From contig NZ_CABHMZ010000003.1 of the NCBI RefSeq assembly GCF_902167705.1, forward strand, positions 1-64,000: 64,000 nucleotides of DNA, read 5' to 3'. Of the stretch, positions 48,413 to 58,317 are shown piece by piece. Made by a program: the position numbers and the translations under genes. Origin of the DNA: Streptococcus constellatus. Its GTDB lineage: Bacteria; Bacillota; Bacilli; Lactobacillales; Streptococcaceae. Position 1 is the stretch's first letter. Each line of letters begins with the position of its first letter. The notes beneath the pieces were generated by a model. It saw only the letters and a program-made list of their open reading frames with translations, did not search any database and was not told the DNA's origin.

Positions 48413-50767
48413 TCATTCTCCAAAAACGTTCTGAATATCTTCATCTGTTATTCCAATCATAGGGTTGATTTTCAAGAAATTTTCCTTAGTCAAGACATAG
48501 TTTTCCACAGTTGTTTCCAAATTATCCACAGAAGTGTGTATAACTTTTTCTTTGTTGAGAAGGTCTGAAAAGCGCTGGAGGAGATAGGTTCTGCGTGCTG
48601 TGCCGGTGTTTTTAACAGCAAAGGAAAAGGCAGACTTTTCCCCAAGAAGAATCAATCTGCTCTTGGCACGGGTGATAGCAGTATAGACGAGATTACGTTG
48701 CAGCATGCGGTGGCTGCTGGACGTAATCGGTAAAATGACTACAGGAAATTCACTGCCTTGCGATTTGTGGATACTCATAGCGTATGCCAGACGAATTTTA
48801 TACCATTCGCTGCGTTGATAAACAATCTCATTGCCGTCAAAGTTGATAGTCAATTCGTCCTGCTTAGAGTCCGTATATTTTGCTGGCAGCAAATCGGTGA
48901 TATAGCCCAAGTCACCGTTGAACACATTGCTTTCCGCATCATTGACCAGATGAATGACCTTGTCGCCTTGTCGGTATTGGCAATCCGTTGCTTCAAAGAC
49001 GAGTTGTTCTTTTTCGGCAGGGTTGATTAGGTTTTGCATGAGCTGGTTGATGTGGTCAATTCCAGCTTGTCCACGGTACATAGGCGCAAGCACCTGCACA
49101 TCTTGAGCTGGAATGCCACTGCGGATAGCAGCCTCCACGATGCGCTCAATCATCTGTGGAATATGCTCGCTGCGTGCTTCAAAATAAGAGCGGTCGGCTT
49201 TTTTCTCAGTGAAGTCAGTTGGCAGGATGCCTTTTTGAATCTGACTGGCTAAGGTGACGATAGTGGAATCTTGGCTTTGTCGATAAATTTTTTCTAATTT
49301 GGTCTGTGGAAGAAGAGGGATTTTCAGTAAATCTGCCAGCACTTGTCCAGGGCTGACAGAAGGCAGCTGATCGGCATCTCCGACAATGAGAAGTTTGCTA
49401 TTGGAAGAGATATTGCTGAGGAGTTGATTGGCTAACCATGTATCAACCATTGAAAATTCATCGACAATAATAAAGTCTGCGTCCAAATAATCGTCTAAAT
49501 GGCTGGTGTCATCGTCTCCTGTCATGCCTAAATGCCGATGAATCGTCGCGCTTGGAAGTCCTGTTAATTCATTCATGCGCCTGGCAGCACGCCCAGTCGG
49601 AGCTGCTAGAAGAATAGGCAAATCTTGAGATTTACGCAAATCCAACCCATTCAGCAGAGCGTAAACAGCAATAATGCCGTTGATAACAGTCGTTTTTCCT
49701 GTTCCAGGACCGCCTGTTAAGATGAAAATTTTGTGCTGGATAGCATCGCAAATGGCTTGTCTCTGGATAGCATCATAAGAAATAGCAAATTCTTCCTCAA
49801 TGTGAGCAAGAGCAGCTTCGATTTTTTCCGGTTCAAATCTGTTTTGCTTTCCTTTTTCTAAAATGCGCAAGAGACTGCTGCGAATCCCTTCTTCAGCAAA
49901 AAAGAGGCTGTTCTCAAAAATCTTCGTATCGATATTTTGAACTTTATCTTCTTCAATCAAATGCGCCAGCTCATCTGCAACAGAACTGGGGTCTAGTTCG
50001 ATTTGGCGGGAGCTTTCGAGAAGTTCAATCGTATGTTCCAGAAGCTCTTTTGCTTCAAGATAGGTGTCACCTTTTTCCATAGATTGAGTGAGGAGCGTGT
50101 GGAGCAGTCCAGCACGAAAACGCTCTGGAGCAGTGCTTTCAATTCCTAAGCTTTGCGCTAGCTGGTCGGCAATTTTAAACCCAACCCCTTGGATATCTTC
50201 TACTAATTGATAAGGGGATTGTTCGACAATTTCGAGAGTTTCTTCCTTGTAAAAATCTTGAATCTGAAAGGCAAGCTTGTTCGGAATACCGTATTCAGAT
50301 AGCTTGGCAAGGATTCTCTCGGTTCCGTAATTTTGTTTTAGTTTTGTGAGAAAGGCTTCACGGTTTTTAGCAGAAAGACCTGCAATATCTTTTAATTTTT
50401 CTGGCTCTGCTAAGAGTTTATCAATCGTGTTGTCACCGTAGAGGTCCACGATTTTTTGCGCTGTTTTTATACCGATTCCTTTAAAATGGTCGCTTGAAAA
50501 ATATTTGACTAAGCCTTTGCTGGTTGGCTTTGCACGCTCATAGCGTGTTATTTTGAGCTGTTCACCATATTTAGGGTGTTGCACGAGATTTCCCCAAAAA
50601 GTATAGTCTTCGCCCTCCATAATATCTGCCATGGTACCCGTGACAATAATTTCAAAATCATCAAAATCTGCATCGGTGTCGTCAATATCTAACAGCAGAA
50701 TCCGAAAGAAACTGCTGGGATTTTCAAAAATAATGCGTTCAATGGTGCCTGAAAAGTAAAATTTCAT
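48413..50767 (-). CDS. recD2: RecD2-type ATP-dependent DNA helicase
   Basis: 784 aa from ATG 50767 (GGAAG upstream); ATG 50770 would add one residue. Superfamily 1B 5'-3' helicase of the YrrC/RecD2 class, acting in repair and replication restart without RecBC. N-terminal OB-like region, helix-hairpin-helix repeats (about 90-210), then Walker A ILTGGPGTGKTTVINGI (about 343-359), IVDEFSMVDTWLANQLL and late AYAMSIHKSQGSEFPVVILP and NLVYTAITRAKSRLILLG. Long N-terminal extension excludes the short RecD1 type. Confidence 0.94.
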   Translation of the reverse strand: MKFYFSGTIERIIFENPSSFFRILLLDIDDTDADFDDFEIIVTGTMADIMEGEDYTFWGNLVQHPKYGEQLKITRYERAKPTSKGLVKYFSSDHFKGIGIKTAQKIVDLYGDNTIDKLLAEPEKLKDIAGLSAKNREAFLTKLKQNYGTERILAKLSEYGIPNKLAFQIQDFYKEETLEIVEQSPYQLVEDIQGVGFKIADQLAQSLGIESTAPERFRAGLLHTLLTQSMEKGDTYLEAKELLEHTIELLESSRQIELDPSSVADELAHLIEEDKVQNIDTKIFENSLFFAEEGIRSSLLRILEKGKQNRFEPEKIEAALAHIEEEFAISYDAIQRQAICDAIQHKIFILTGGPGTGKTTVINGIIAVYALLNGLDLRKSQDLPILLAAPTGRAARRMNELTGLPSATIHRHLGMTGDDDTSHLDDYLDADFIIVDEFSMVDTWLANQLLSNISSNSKLLIVGDADQLPSVSPGQVLADLLKIPLLPQTKLEKIYRQSQDSTIVTLASQIQKGILPTDFTEKKADRSYFEARSEHIPQMIERIVEAAIRSGIPAQDVQVLAPMYRGQAGIDHINQLMQNLINPAEKEQLVFEATDCQYRQGDKVIHLVNDAESNVFNGDLGYITDLLPAKYTDSKQDELTINFDGNEIVYQRSEWYKIRLAYAMSIHKSQGSEFPVVILPITSSSHRMLQRNLVYTAITRAKSRLILLGEKSAFSFAVKNTGTARRTYLLQRFSDLLNKEKVIHTSVDNLETTVENYVLTKENFLKINPMIGITDEDIQNVFGE

Positions 50768-50789
50768 CATCTTCCTGTATCAATGTTAA

Positions 50790-51145
50790 AAGAATGGGAG
50801 TGGGACAGAACTAAAAATCGAAAATTTTTAGTTCGTAGTCCCACCCCCGCAAGGGTGCTTAAACAGTTATCAAGCTGTTTAAGGTTGCAGATGAAGAAAA
50901 CGAAGTTTTCGTCAAAAGTGCTCTTCCGAGCTTGAAAAGCGAATAGCTTTGATACTTGCTTCGCAAGTTTTATCTGCCACCTCAAAGCAGTGCTTTGAGC
51001 AATCACGGTGGTTTGCTGTGCAAGGCTGATTTCCCGCCTTCAACAATTCACTGAATTGTTGAAGCTGCGTTATTCGTTTATTCCTAAATCTGATAGAAGC
51101 TGGAATACTTCTTGCCCAGCTCCAACGAATCAAAATAAACTTGTT
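50790..51145. repeat. Intergenic cluster of consecutive hairpins
   Basis: About 350 bp without a gene. First hairpin: GGGAGTGGGAC (50796-50806) with GTCCCACCCCC (50838-50848), inner stem ACTAAAAAT/ATTTTTAGT. Then CTTAAACAG/CTGTTTAAG (50858-50883), ACTTGC-TTC-GCAAGT near 50953, CAAAGC-AGT-GCTTTG near 50985, and CTTCAACAATTCA/TGAATTGTTGAAG (51038-51064, perfect). A GGGAGTGGGACAGAA start is, as I recall, common in streptococcal dispersed intergenic repeats. It separates lepB from recD2. Confidence 0.6.
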
Positions 51146-51150
51146 TGGGA

Positions 51151-51765
51151 TTAGAAAGTGCCGATTCTATTCAAAGGCCAGAAACGGAATTTTGCTTCGC
51201 CCTGCAATTGATTGGCTTTAAATGTTCCCACCTGACGGCTGTCTTTTGAAACAAGACGGTCATCTCCTAGAAGCAGGTATTCGTCTTTTGGAACTTCAAT
51301 GGTAAAGCTAGTGTTCCCATTTGCGTCCTGCGTAAAGGCTTGAGCTTTATCTGCTAAAGACTGAAAGAAACTATTATAGGAATAGGTTGCCTGCAATTTA
51401 TCTTCTTTGAATTTTGCTAGATAGTTTTTAAGGTAAGGCTCGTTGGTCTTTTTGCCGTTTACATATAACTGGTCATTTTCGTAGCGGATCGTATCTCCAG
51501 GCAGACCGATAACGCGCTTGACTATTTGCTTGGTTTTTCCATCTTCGTCTTTTTCACTTGCGACGACAATGTCAAAGCGATTGACAGGGAGGTGCTTGAC
51601 AACAAATAGATATTCTCCGTTGGCTAAGGTTGGATCCATTGAATGCCCGTCTACCTTGACAGGAACCCAAAGAAAAGCGCGTGATAAGAATAAAACAGCC
51701 ATAAAGAGGATAAAAAATCCCCATTCTTTCATAAATTTTGAAAAATTACTTGTACTTGCTTGCAT
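51151..51765 (-). CDS. lepB: Signal peptidase I
   Basis: 204 aa. One N-terminal membrane helix (about 15-31, FILFMAVLFLSRAFLWV) anchors an external S26 protease domain. The catalytic Ser is in DGHSMDPTL (about 39-47) and the Lys in KQIVKRVIGLPGD (about 78-90). The box E GDDRLVSKDSRQVG is also present. It removes signal peptides from secreted pre-proteins. It starts 3 nt after the rnhC stop, so the rnhC-lepB pair is an operon, as in other streptococci. Confidence 0.95.
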   Translation of the reverse strand: MQASTSNFSKFMKEWGFFILFMAVLFLSRAFLWVPVKVDGHSMDPTLANGEYLFVVKHLPVNRFDIVVASEKDEDGKTKQIVKRVIGLPGDTIRYENDQLYVNGKKTNEPYLKNYLAKFKEDKLQATYSYNSFFQSLADKAQAFTQDANGNTSFTIEVPKDEYLLLGDDRLVSKDSRQVGTFKANQLQGEAKFRFWPLNRIGTF

Positions 51766-51768
51766 AAC

Positions 51769-52659
51769 TTACCTTTCTAGAAGTTTCTTTGCTTTTTCAG
51801 TATTTTTAAAATGCAGTTTTGCACTAGCTTCTAAACTCTTCATACCATAGGCTTGAAGAAGCTGACTTGCGACTTTATCGGACTTTGCTCCTGCTCCGCT
51901 AGGCAATTCATAGCCGAGCTCTTGACTTAAATTTTCAAGATTTTCTAAAAACAAGTCACGGGCAATCATGGAACTGACTGCTACTGCTAAGTATTTCCCT
52001 TCCGCTTTTTCCTCTAGTGTAATAGGATTTGAAAAGCGATTGCTTTCCTGCTGGAGATATTTTTGATAATTTTTGTCACTTGTGAAGGCATCAATAACAA
52101 TTTTTTCTGGCTGTACTCCCGTTTGCAAGAGCAGATAAATGGCTTGATTGTGAAGAGCAACCTTGACAGATACCGCATTGTAGCCAGAAGCAATAACTTG
52201 GTTGTATTTTTTCGGAGACAATAGCAGAGCTTGGTGTTGAATTTTTTCTTTCAACAGAGGAACGATTTGCCTGATTTTTGGGTCTGTAAGAGTTTTAGAA
52301 TCTCCAACTCCCAGCTTTCGTAAAAAATCATGCTGCTCTGGTGTCACAAAAGAAGCCACAACAGCAAGCCCGCCAAAATAAGAGCCATTTCCGACTTCGT
52401 CTGTCCCAATAAGAGGACAATTCTGCCAATGAGATGTCGTTTTTTCTTTGGACGCTTGATAGCCAAAAAATTCTGCTGCCTGCTTGGCTTTTTCTCCTTG
52501 AAAGAGGACATTTCCTGAAGTGTAGACGGAGACAGTCACCTTGTCAAGCTTAAAAAGATAGCGAATGTAGGGATTTTTACTAGCGACAAGCTGTGCCTGA
52601 TAGTAGGCAACAAAATCTTGAATTTGTCTCTCACTGGGTTGCAAGGTAATACTTTCCAT
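51769..52659 (-). CDS. rnhC: Ribonuclease HIII
   Basis: 296 aa. Cleaves RNA in RNA/DNA hybrids. N-terminal TBP-like substrate-binding domain (1-85, with [25 protein letters not shown]), then the RNase H fold with [14 protein letters not shown] (about 94-107; DEVGNG is the HIII form of the DEG motif), the acidic [11 protein letters not shown] (about 190) and [21 protein letters not shown]. Divergent from zapA. This order (rnhC opposite zapA-cvpA-mutS2) is standard in streptococci. Confidence 0.95.
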   Translation of the reverse strand: MESITLQPSERQIQDFVAYYQAQLVASKNPYIRYLFKLDKVTVSVYTSGNVLFQGEKAKQAAEFFGYQASKEKTTSHWQNCPLIGTDEVGNGSYFGGLAVVASFVTPEQHDFLRKLGVGDSKTLTDPKIRQIVPLLKEKIQHQALLLSPKKYNQVIASGYNAVSVKVALHNQAIYLLLQTGVQPEKIVIDAFTSDKNYQKYLQQESNRFSNPITLEEKAEGKYLAVAVSSMIARDLFLENLENLSQELGYELPSGAGAKSDKVASQLLQAYGMKSLEASAKLHFKNTEKAKKLLER

Positions 52660-52699
52660 ATTGTTATTGTACCATAAAAGTTATAAATTTCTTTAAAAA

Positions 52700-52728
52700 C
52701 TGACAAAATCGCTTCCTTTTGGTATAAT
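52700..52728 (+). promoter_or_regulatory. Promoter of zapA-cvpA
   Basis: CTGACA (52700-52705), 17-bp spacer, TATAAT (52723-52728) preceded by TGG. Confidence 0.8.
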
Positions 52729-52744
52729 ATTTTGAGGTGATTTT

Positions 52745-53035
52745 ATGACAAACTTAAATCGATACAAATTTACTTTCGGAAAGAAGAGTGTAACCTTAAC
52801 AACAGAACACGATAATTTATTCATGGAAGAAGTTGAAAAGGTTGCGACAGAAAAATATCACGCAATTAAAGAGAAGATGCCTGCGGCAGATGATGAAACA
52901 TTAGCTATTTTGCTGGCAGTCAATAGTTTAGCGACGCAATTGTCACGTGAGATTGAGTTCGATGACAAGGAGCAAGAGCTGGAAGATCTTCGTAAAAAAG
53001 TGCTAGAAGCCAACAAGCAAAAGGTTAGTGAGTAA
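52745..53035 (+). CDS. zapA: Cell division protein ZapA
   Basis: 96 aa. ZapA binds FtsZ and promotes bundling at midcell. N-terminal globular part (NRYKFTFGKKSVTLTTEHDNLFMEEVEKVATEKYHAIK), then the central LAILLAVNSLATQLSREIE and a C-terminal coiled coil. ATG 52745 has GAGGTGA 4 nt upstream. First gene of zapA-cvpA, 11 nt apart. Confidence 0.88.
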   Translation: MTNLNRYKFTFGKKSVTLTTEHDNLFMEEVEKVATEKYHAIKEKMPAADDETLAILLAVNSLATQLSREIEFDDKEQELEDLRKKVLEANKQKVSE

Positions 53036-53046
53036 GAGGGACTGGT

Positions 53047-53595
53047 ATGATTTCATTAGTGATTTTGCTGATTTTGGCTTGGAGTTTTTATATTGGTTAT
53101 TCACGTGGGATTGTTTTGCAAGCTTATTATACCGTTTCGGCGGTTGTTTCAGCTATTATTGCGGGGCAACTGTACCAATCTCTAGGTGAACAAATCAATC
53201 TTTTAGTTCCCTACGCCAGTGCACAGGAAGGGACATTTACCTATTTCTTTCCCAGCAGCCAATTGTTCCAGTTGGACAAGGTTTTTTATGCCGGTCTGGC
53301 TTATCTAGTCATTTACACGATTGTTTATAGCATAGCCCGTTTTATTGGGATTTTTATCCACTTGGTTCCGAATAAACAAGCCAACGAGCGTTGGTACAAC
53401 GTCGCTAGCGGTGCTTTGGCTGTTTGTGTCACTTTATTTGAAATTCAAATGCTGCTGACCGTTTTGGCAACGATTCCCTTACCAGTTGTTCAAAATCATC
53501 TCAATGCCAGTGGTTTAGCTCGATTTATCATTAGTCACACACCGATTACTTCAGGAATGTTGAAACAACTCTGGGTGAATAAAATCATCGGATAA
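53047..53595 (+). CDS. cvpA: CvpA-family membrane protein
   Basis: 182 aa with four hydrophobic helices. CvpA proteins are named after colicin V production in E. coli; their role in Gram-positives is unclear, possibly envelope homeostasis. The N-terminus MISLVILLILAWSFYIGYSRGIVLQAYY and the later FYAGLAYLVIYTIVYSIARFIG fit the family. Located between zapA and mutS2, its usual streptococcal place. A weak terminator follows. Confidence 0.88.
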   Translation: MISLVILLILAWSFYIGYSRGIVLQAYYTVSAVVSAIIAGQLYQSLGEQINLLVPYASAQEGTFTYFFPSSQLFQLDKVFYAGLAYLVIYTIVYSIARFIGIFIHLVPNKQANERWYNVASGALAVCVTLFEIQMLLTVLATIPLPVVQNHLNASGLARFIISHTPITSGMLKQLWVNKIIG

Positions 53596-53599
53596 ATAC

Positions 53600-53637
53600 A
53601 AAGACTCAGTTGGTGGTGCTAGCTGAGTTTCTTTTTC
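53600..53637 (+). terminator. Weak terminator between cvpA and mutS2
   Basis: ACTCAG (53604-53609) pairs with CTGAGT (53623-53628), then TTCTTTTTC. The loop is long, so some read-through is likely. Confidence 0.5.
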
Positions 53638-53655
53638 ATCAGGAAAGATAAGAAT

Positions 53656-55986
53656 ATGAATAGAAAAATTTTAGAAACGTTAGAATTTGGGAAAATCAAG
53701 GCGCTCTTTGAACCCTATCTTCTGACAGAACAAGGGCGCTTGGAATTGCAGCAACTGTTCCCGTCCAATAAACAGGAAAGGCTGGAAACAGCATTCTTAG
53801 AAATGACAGACATGCAGCAGATTTTTGTACAGCGTCCGCATTTCAGTCTGGCTGCGACCCAAGACATTACGGGCTTGATCAAGCGTTTGGAGCTGGAAGG
53901 CGACTTAAACATTGAAGAATTTCTCGCTCTGAAGCGGGTTCTGGCTGTCACGCAAGAATTGACTGATTTTTATGAGGATTTGGAAAATGTTGAGCTGCAA
54001 AGATTGAACCAGATTTTTGAAAATCTGGTTCCTTTTCCGAGCCTGCAAGGAGCGCTGCAAGCGATCAATGAAGGCGGATTTGTTGAAAGTTTTGCTAGTG
54101 ATACTTTGGCTCGCATTCGCCGGAAAATTCAAGAAAATGAAGTTCAAGTGAGAGATATTTTGCAAGACATTCTCAAAACCAAGGGCGATATGCTAGCAGA
54201 TCAAGTAGTAGCCAGTCGAAATGGTCGCAATGTTTTGCCGGTCAAAAATACATTCCGCCATCGTATCTCAGGCGTGGTGCATGATATTTCTGCTAGTGGA
54301 AACACGGTGTATATTGAGCCACGGGCGGTGGTCAATCTCAATGAAGAAATCACCAATGCACGGGCAGATGAGCGCTATGAGATTTTGCGGGTTTTGCAAG
54401 AGTTATCAGAGCGCATTCGTCCGCATGCTGCCGAAATTGCCAATAATGCTTGGATTATCGGACATCTGGACTTTGTTCGAGCTAAGGTGCGCTTTATGCA
54501 GGAGAGAGGCGCGGTAGTACCCAAGTTGTCTGATTGTCAGGATATTCGGCTGCTCCATGTTGCTCATCCTCTGATAGAGAATGCAGTAGCCAATGACTTG
54601 TACTTTGTGGCGGATTTGACTGAGATTGTCATTACGGGTCCGAATACAGGCGGAAAGACGATTATGCTCAAGACCTTAGGCTTGGCTCAGCTCATGGCAC
54701 AGTCTGGTCTGCCTATTTTGGCAGATGAAGGGAGTCGAGTGGGGATTTTTGACCAAATCTTTGCGGACATCGGAGACGAGCAATCTATTGAGCAGAGTTT
54801 GTCGACTTTCTCCAGCCACATGACGAACATTGTTTCTATTTTAGAGCAGGCTGATGAGAATGCTTTGGTGCTTTTGGACGAGCTGGGAGCAGGAACTGAC
54901 CCTCAGGAAGGAGCAGCTCTTGCTATGGCAATTCTTGAGGACTTGCGACTACGACAGGTCAAAACAATGGCAACGACCCACTATCCAGAGCTCAAAGCCT
55001 ATGGGATTGAAACGGCAGGCGTACAAAATGCCAGCATGGAATTTGATACAGAGAGCCTAAGACCAACTTATCGTTTTATGCAGGGAGTGCCGGGGCGTTC
55101 CAATGCTTTTGAGATTGCAAGGCGCCTAGGTCTGTCTGATAGAGTGGTCAAGGATGCTCAAGAATTGACCGACACGGATAGTGATGTCAATCGCGTTATT
55201 GAGCGCTTGGAAGAACAGACGTTGGAAAGTCGCAAGCGATTGGATAATATCCGAGAAGTGGAGCAAGAAAATCTTAAATTTAACCGCACCCTTAAAAAAC
55301 TCTACAATGAGTTCAATCGGGAAAAAGAAACTGAGCTAAATAAGGCAAGGCTGGAAGCACAGGAAATCATTGATGTGGCGCTGACCGAGAGTGATACGAT
55401 TCTCAAAAATCTACATGCTAAGTCCAGTCTCAAACCACACGAAATTATTGAAGCCAAAAGCCAGCTGAAAAAATTGGCTCCTGAAACAGTGGATTTGTCA
55501 CAGAATAAAGTGTTGAAACAAGCCAAAAAAGCACGGAAACCAAAGGTGGGAGACGATATTCTGGTGATTAGCTACGGTCAGAGAGGCACGCTTGTCAATC
55601 AGCTCAAAGACGGTCGCTGGGAAGCACAGGTTGGACTCATCAAGATGACCTTAGAGGAAGCAGAGTTTAACTTGCTCAAAGCTGAAAAAGAACAGCCCAA
55701 GAAAAAGCAGGTCAATGTAGTGAAACGGACGACAACAAGCGGACCAAGAGCCAGATTGGACTTACGAGGCAAGCGCTACGAAGAAGCCATGCAAGAGCTG
55801 GACGCCTTTATCGACCAAGCCCTGCTCAACAATATGGCACAGGTAGACATTATCCACGGAATCGGGACGGGCGTCATTCGCGAAGGCGTCACCAAATATC
55901 TCCGCCGCAATAAACATGTCAAGAGTTTCGGCTATGCACCGCAAAATGCTGGTGGCAGCGGAGCAACGATTGTGGTGTTTAAGTAA
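53656..55986 (+). CDS. mutS2: MutS2 ATPase with Smr endonuclease domain
   Basis: 776 aa. MutS2 lacks the mismatch-recognition domain; it acts on branched DNA and, in more recent work, on collided ribosomes (also called RqcU). Helical core (1-300), Walker [22 protein letters not shown] (about 328-348), Walker [21 protein letters not shown] (about 410-429), ATTHYPELK, a coiled-coil arm (about 510-640), KOW-like segment, and C-terminal Smr domain with [12 protein letters not shown] and [12 protein letters not shown]. Complete, no frameshift. Confidence 0.95.
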   Translation: MNRKILETLEFGKIKALFEPYLLTEQGRLELQQLFPSNKQERLETAFLEMTDMQQIFVQRPHFSLAATQDITGLIKRLELEGDLNIEEFLALKRVLAVTQELTDFYEDLENVELQRLNQIFENLVPFPSLQGALQAINEGGFVESFASDTLARIRRKIQENEVQVRDILQDILKTKGDMLADQVVASRNGRNVLPVKNTFRHRISGVVHDISASGNTVYIEPRAVVNLNEEITNARADERYEILRVLQELSERIRPHAAEIANNAWIIGHLDFVRAKVRFMQERGAVVPKLSDCQDIRLLHVAHPLIENAVANDLYFVADLTEIVITGPNTGGKTIMLKTLGLAQLMAQSGLPILADEGSRVGIFDQIFADIGDEQSIEQSLSTFSSHMTNIVSILEQADENALVLLDELGAGTDPQEGAALAMAILEDLRLRQVKTMATTHYPELKAYGIETAGVQNASMEFDTESLRPTYRFMQGVPGRSNAFEIARRLGLSDRVVKDAQELTDTDSDVNRVIERLEEQTLESRKRLDNIREVEQENLKFNRTLKKLYNEFNREKETELNKARLEAQEIIDVALTESDTILKNLHAKSSLKPHEIIEAKSQLKKLAPETVDLSQNKVLKQAKKARKPKVGDDILVISYGQRGTLVNQLKDGRWEAQVGLIKMTLEEAEFNLLKAEKEQPKKKQVNVVKRTTTSGPRARLDLRGKRYEEAMQELDAFIDQALLNNMAQVDIIHGIGTGVIREGVTKYLRRNKHVKSFGYAPQNAGGSGATIVVFK

Positions 55987-56053
55987 TGCAGAGTTGGTGA
56001 ACAAAGCAAAACTGTTTAGAATAAAAAAGAAAGATTGAAGAGAGGAAACATTT

Positions 56054-57472
56054 ATGAGACAAAAAGGAATGCAAGATTCCTGCACGACGATTTTGGTGGG
56101 AAAAAAAGCGAGTTATGATGGTTCAACTATCATTGCACGTACAGAGGATTCGCAAAATGGTGTGTTTACGCCTAAGAAATTTATTGTTGTTAACCCAGAA
56201 GATCAGCCGCAGCATTACAAATCTGTGCTGTCAAGTTTTGAGATAGATTTGTCGGACAATCCAGTTCGCTACACCAGTGTACCGGACGCTCTTGCAAAAG
56301 ACGGGATTTGGGGTGAAGCTGGTATTAATGTTTATAATGTAGCCATGAGCGAGACCGAGACGATTACCACGAATAGCCGAGTGCTGGGAGCAGATCCTTT
56401 GGTGGCGACTGGTATCGGAGAAGAAGACATGCTGACCTTGGTGCTGCCTTATATCAAAACGGCGCGTGAGGGCGTGTTGCGCTTAGGGAAGATTCTTGAA
56501 GAATACGGCACCTATGAATCAAACGGGATTGCCTTTTCTGACGTGGATGAAATCTGGTGGTTGGAGACAATCGGCGGACATCATTGGATAGCTCGCCGTG
56601 TACCCGATGACGCCTATGTAACCAATCCAAACCAGCTAGGAATGGATTATTTTGAGTTTGACAATCCAGAATATTTCCTCTGTGTTCCTGATTTGAAGGA
56701 CTTTATTCGTCGTAATCATTTGAATCTCAACTATGACGGGGAATCTTTCAATCCGCGCTATGCTTTTGGTAGCCAGCGTGATAAAGACCGCCACTACAAT
56801 ACACCGCGTGCTTGGGATATTCAGCGTTTTCTCAATCCAGAAATCGAGCAAGACCCGCGCTCCTTTTTCCTTCCTTGGTGCCAAAAACCCTACCGCAAAG
56901 TCACGATTGAAGATGTCAAGTATGTCCTTAGTAGCCATTACCAAGACTCTCCTTATGACCCTTATGGCTTAGAAGGCACACCTCACAGCCAGCGGACCTT
57001 CCGCACGATTGGGATTAACCGCACAAGTCAAACATCTATCTTGCAGTTGAGACCCAATAAACCACAGGAAACGACGGGCATTCAATGGTTGTCCTATGGC
57101 TCTATGCCTTACAATACAGCCGTGCCTTTCTTTACTCAAATTTCTACGACACCGACTTATTTTGCTAATACAGGTGAGAAAGTCTCTACGGATTCGTTCT
57201 ATTGGACCAATCGCTTAATCGCTGCTTTGGCTGACAGTCATTTTTCTAGTCATCTGGGGGATTTGGATGATTATCAAGAAACAACTATGGCTTTGGGACA
57301 TGAAATGCTGGGACGCGTGGATTGTGCCTTGGAAAAGGGAGAAATAGTTGACTTTGAAGCAGAAAATCAAGCTCTAAGCGATAAGATTCAAGAAGCAACG
57401 GACCAACTTCTGAATAAAATTCTGCTAGATGCCAGCAATCTGATGACCAATCATTTTTCTTTGAGCGACTAG
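56054..57472 (+). CDS. pepD: C69-family dipeptidase
   Basis: 472 aa, Ntn-hydrolase of the PepD/PepDA type that splits a broad range of dipeptides. The probable catalytic Cys is in [27 protein letters not shown] (Cys about 10), reached after removal of the short pro-segment. Further marks: [24 protein letters not shown] and [21 protein letters not shown]. No signal peptide. ATG 56054 lies behind GAGGAAA. After it comes 220 bp with a GGAGC-TTTTT-GCTCC hairpin but no clear terminator. Confidence 0.9.
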   Translation: MRQKGMQDSCTTILVGKKASYDGSTIIARTEDSQNGVFTPKKFIVVNPEDQPQHYKSVLSSFEIDLSDNPVRYTSVPDALAKDGIWGEAGINVYNVAMSETETITTNSRVLGADPLVATGIGEEDMLTLVLPYIKTAREGVLRLGKILEEYGTYESNGIAFSDVDEIWWLETIGGHHWIARRVPDDAYVTNPNQLGMDYFEFDNPEYFLCVPDLKDFIRRNHLNLNYDGESFNPRYAFGSQRDKDRHYNTPRAWDIQRFLNPEIEQDPRSFFLPWCQKPYRKVTIEDVKYVLSSHYQDSPYDPYGLEGTPHSQRTFRTIGINRTSQTSILQLRPNKPQETTGIQWLSYGSMPYNTAVPFFTQISTTPTYFANTGEKVSTDSFYWTNRLIAALADSHFSSHLGDLDDYQETTMALGHEMLGRVDCALEKGEIVDFEAENQALSDKIQEATDQLLNKILLDASNLMTNHFSLSD

Positions 57473-57612
57473 TTCTATGGAATGAGAGGCTCCGTAGCAC
57501 ATTCTGATATTACAGAAGATTCATCTCAAGTAATTTCCGATGGATAGAAGTTTATTTTCGGAATGCTTGAACGCTAATCTGCGGAGGAGCTTTTTGCTCC
57601 GTAGCAAATATT

Positions 57613-57640
57613 TTGCAAATGCTTCCTTTTAGTGTAGAAT
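57613..57640 (+). promoter_or_regulatory. Promoter of trxA
   Basis: TTGCAA (57613-57618), 16-bp spacer, TAGAAT (57635-57640). Confidence 0.6.
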
Positions 57641-57662
57641 GATGTCAAGAAATGAAATAGAG

Positions 57663-57680
57663 CGATGACATCAGTCATCG
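57663..57680 (+). promoter_or_regulatory. Hairpin just upstream of the trxA ribosome site
   Basis: CGATGAC (57663-57669) pairs perfectly with GTCATCG (57674-57680) around ATCA. It ends 3 nt before AGAGGAG, so it could modulate translation or stability. Confidence 0.5.
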
Positions 57681-57695
57681 TCAGAGGAGAATAAT

Positions 57696-58010
57696 ATGGT
57701 AGCAGTAGTTACAGATGCAAACTTTGCAGAAGAAACAAAAGACGGACTTGTCCTCATTGACTTTTGGGCAGCATGGTGTGGTCCTTGCCGCATGCAGGCA
57801 CCGATTTTGGAAAAATTAGCCGAAGAAGTGCATGAAGACGAATTGAAGATTTTCAAAATGGACGTGGACGCCAATCCAAATACACCTCGTGAATTTGGTA
57901 TCATGTCAATCCCGACCCTCATCTTCAAAAAAGACGGGCAAGTGGTGAAGCAAGTTGTTGGTGTTCATACCAAAGAACAATTAAAAGCTATTGTAGCCGA
58001 ATTGAGCTAA
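57696..58010 (+). CDS. trxA: Thioredoxin
   Basis: 104 aa, canonical thioredoxin fold. Redox motif WAAWCGPCRM (about 26-35, CGPC), the cis-Pro MSIPTLIFKKDGQVV (about 70-84) and C-terminal VGVHTKEQLKAIV. It reduces disulfides in ribonucleotide reductase, methionine sulfoxide reductase and others, with thioredoxin reductase. ATG 57696 has AGAGGAG. The usual buried Asp/Glu in EETKDGLVLIDFWA is present as expected. Monocistronic. Confidence 0.95.
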   Translation: MVAVVTDANFAEETKDGLVLIDFWAAWCGPCRMQAPILEKLAEEVHEDELKIFKMDVDANPNTPREFGIMSIPTLIFKKDGQVVKQVVGVHTKEQLKAIVAELS

Positions 58011-58013
58011 AAG

Positions 58014-58052
58014 AGAACAGGCTTGAACGAAAGTTTCAGGTCTTTTTTCTTT
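58014..58052 (+). terminator. Terminator of trxA
   Basis: CAGGCTTGAAC-GAAA-GTTTCAGGTCTT stem with one bulge and wobbles, leading into TTTTTTCTTTTT. Confidence 0.65.
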
Positions 58053-58134
58053 TTAAGATTAGAAGAGTACTTTTGACAAGATTTCGTTTTCATCAGTCAC
58101 TACCCTTTTGCTAATAGATCAATACACCAAGCGG

Positions 58135-58143
58135 TGCTATAAT
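58135..58143 (+). promoter_or_regulatory. Extended -10 promoter of the 30-aa membrane peptide
   Basis: TGCTATAAT, 45 nt upstream of ATG 58188. Confidence 0.65.
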
Positions 58144-58187
58144 GAGAATGAAGAAAGATTGTTTCAATCAGAAAGGACGGTCAAATT

Positions 58188-58280
58188 ATGGGAACATTTG
58201 GAATAGTGGCTGTATTCGTCATTGTTGTACTCTTATTCATTTGTATCTATCTTCTTTTCAAAGTTATCTTCAAAAAATAA
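58188..58280 (+). CDS. 30-aa single-helix membrane peptide
   Basis: MGTFGIVAVFVIVVLLFICI followed by YLLFKVIFKK. One transmembrane helix (about 5-24) and a basic C-terminus. ATG 58188 has AGAAAGGA about 7 nt upstream, and the gene has its own extended -10 promoter, so it is probably expressed. No family recognised; small hydrophobic peptides of this kind can be regulators of membrane complexes or type I toxin-like. No antisense partner or antitoxin was found. The 41-bp hairpin array begins 38 nt after its stop and may be part of the same transcript. Confidence 0.65.
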   Translation: MGTFGIVAVFVIVVLLFICIYLLFKVIFKK

Positions 58281-58317
58281 AGTTAGAAATTAAGTAGGAG
58301 ATAATTACAAACGAGAT

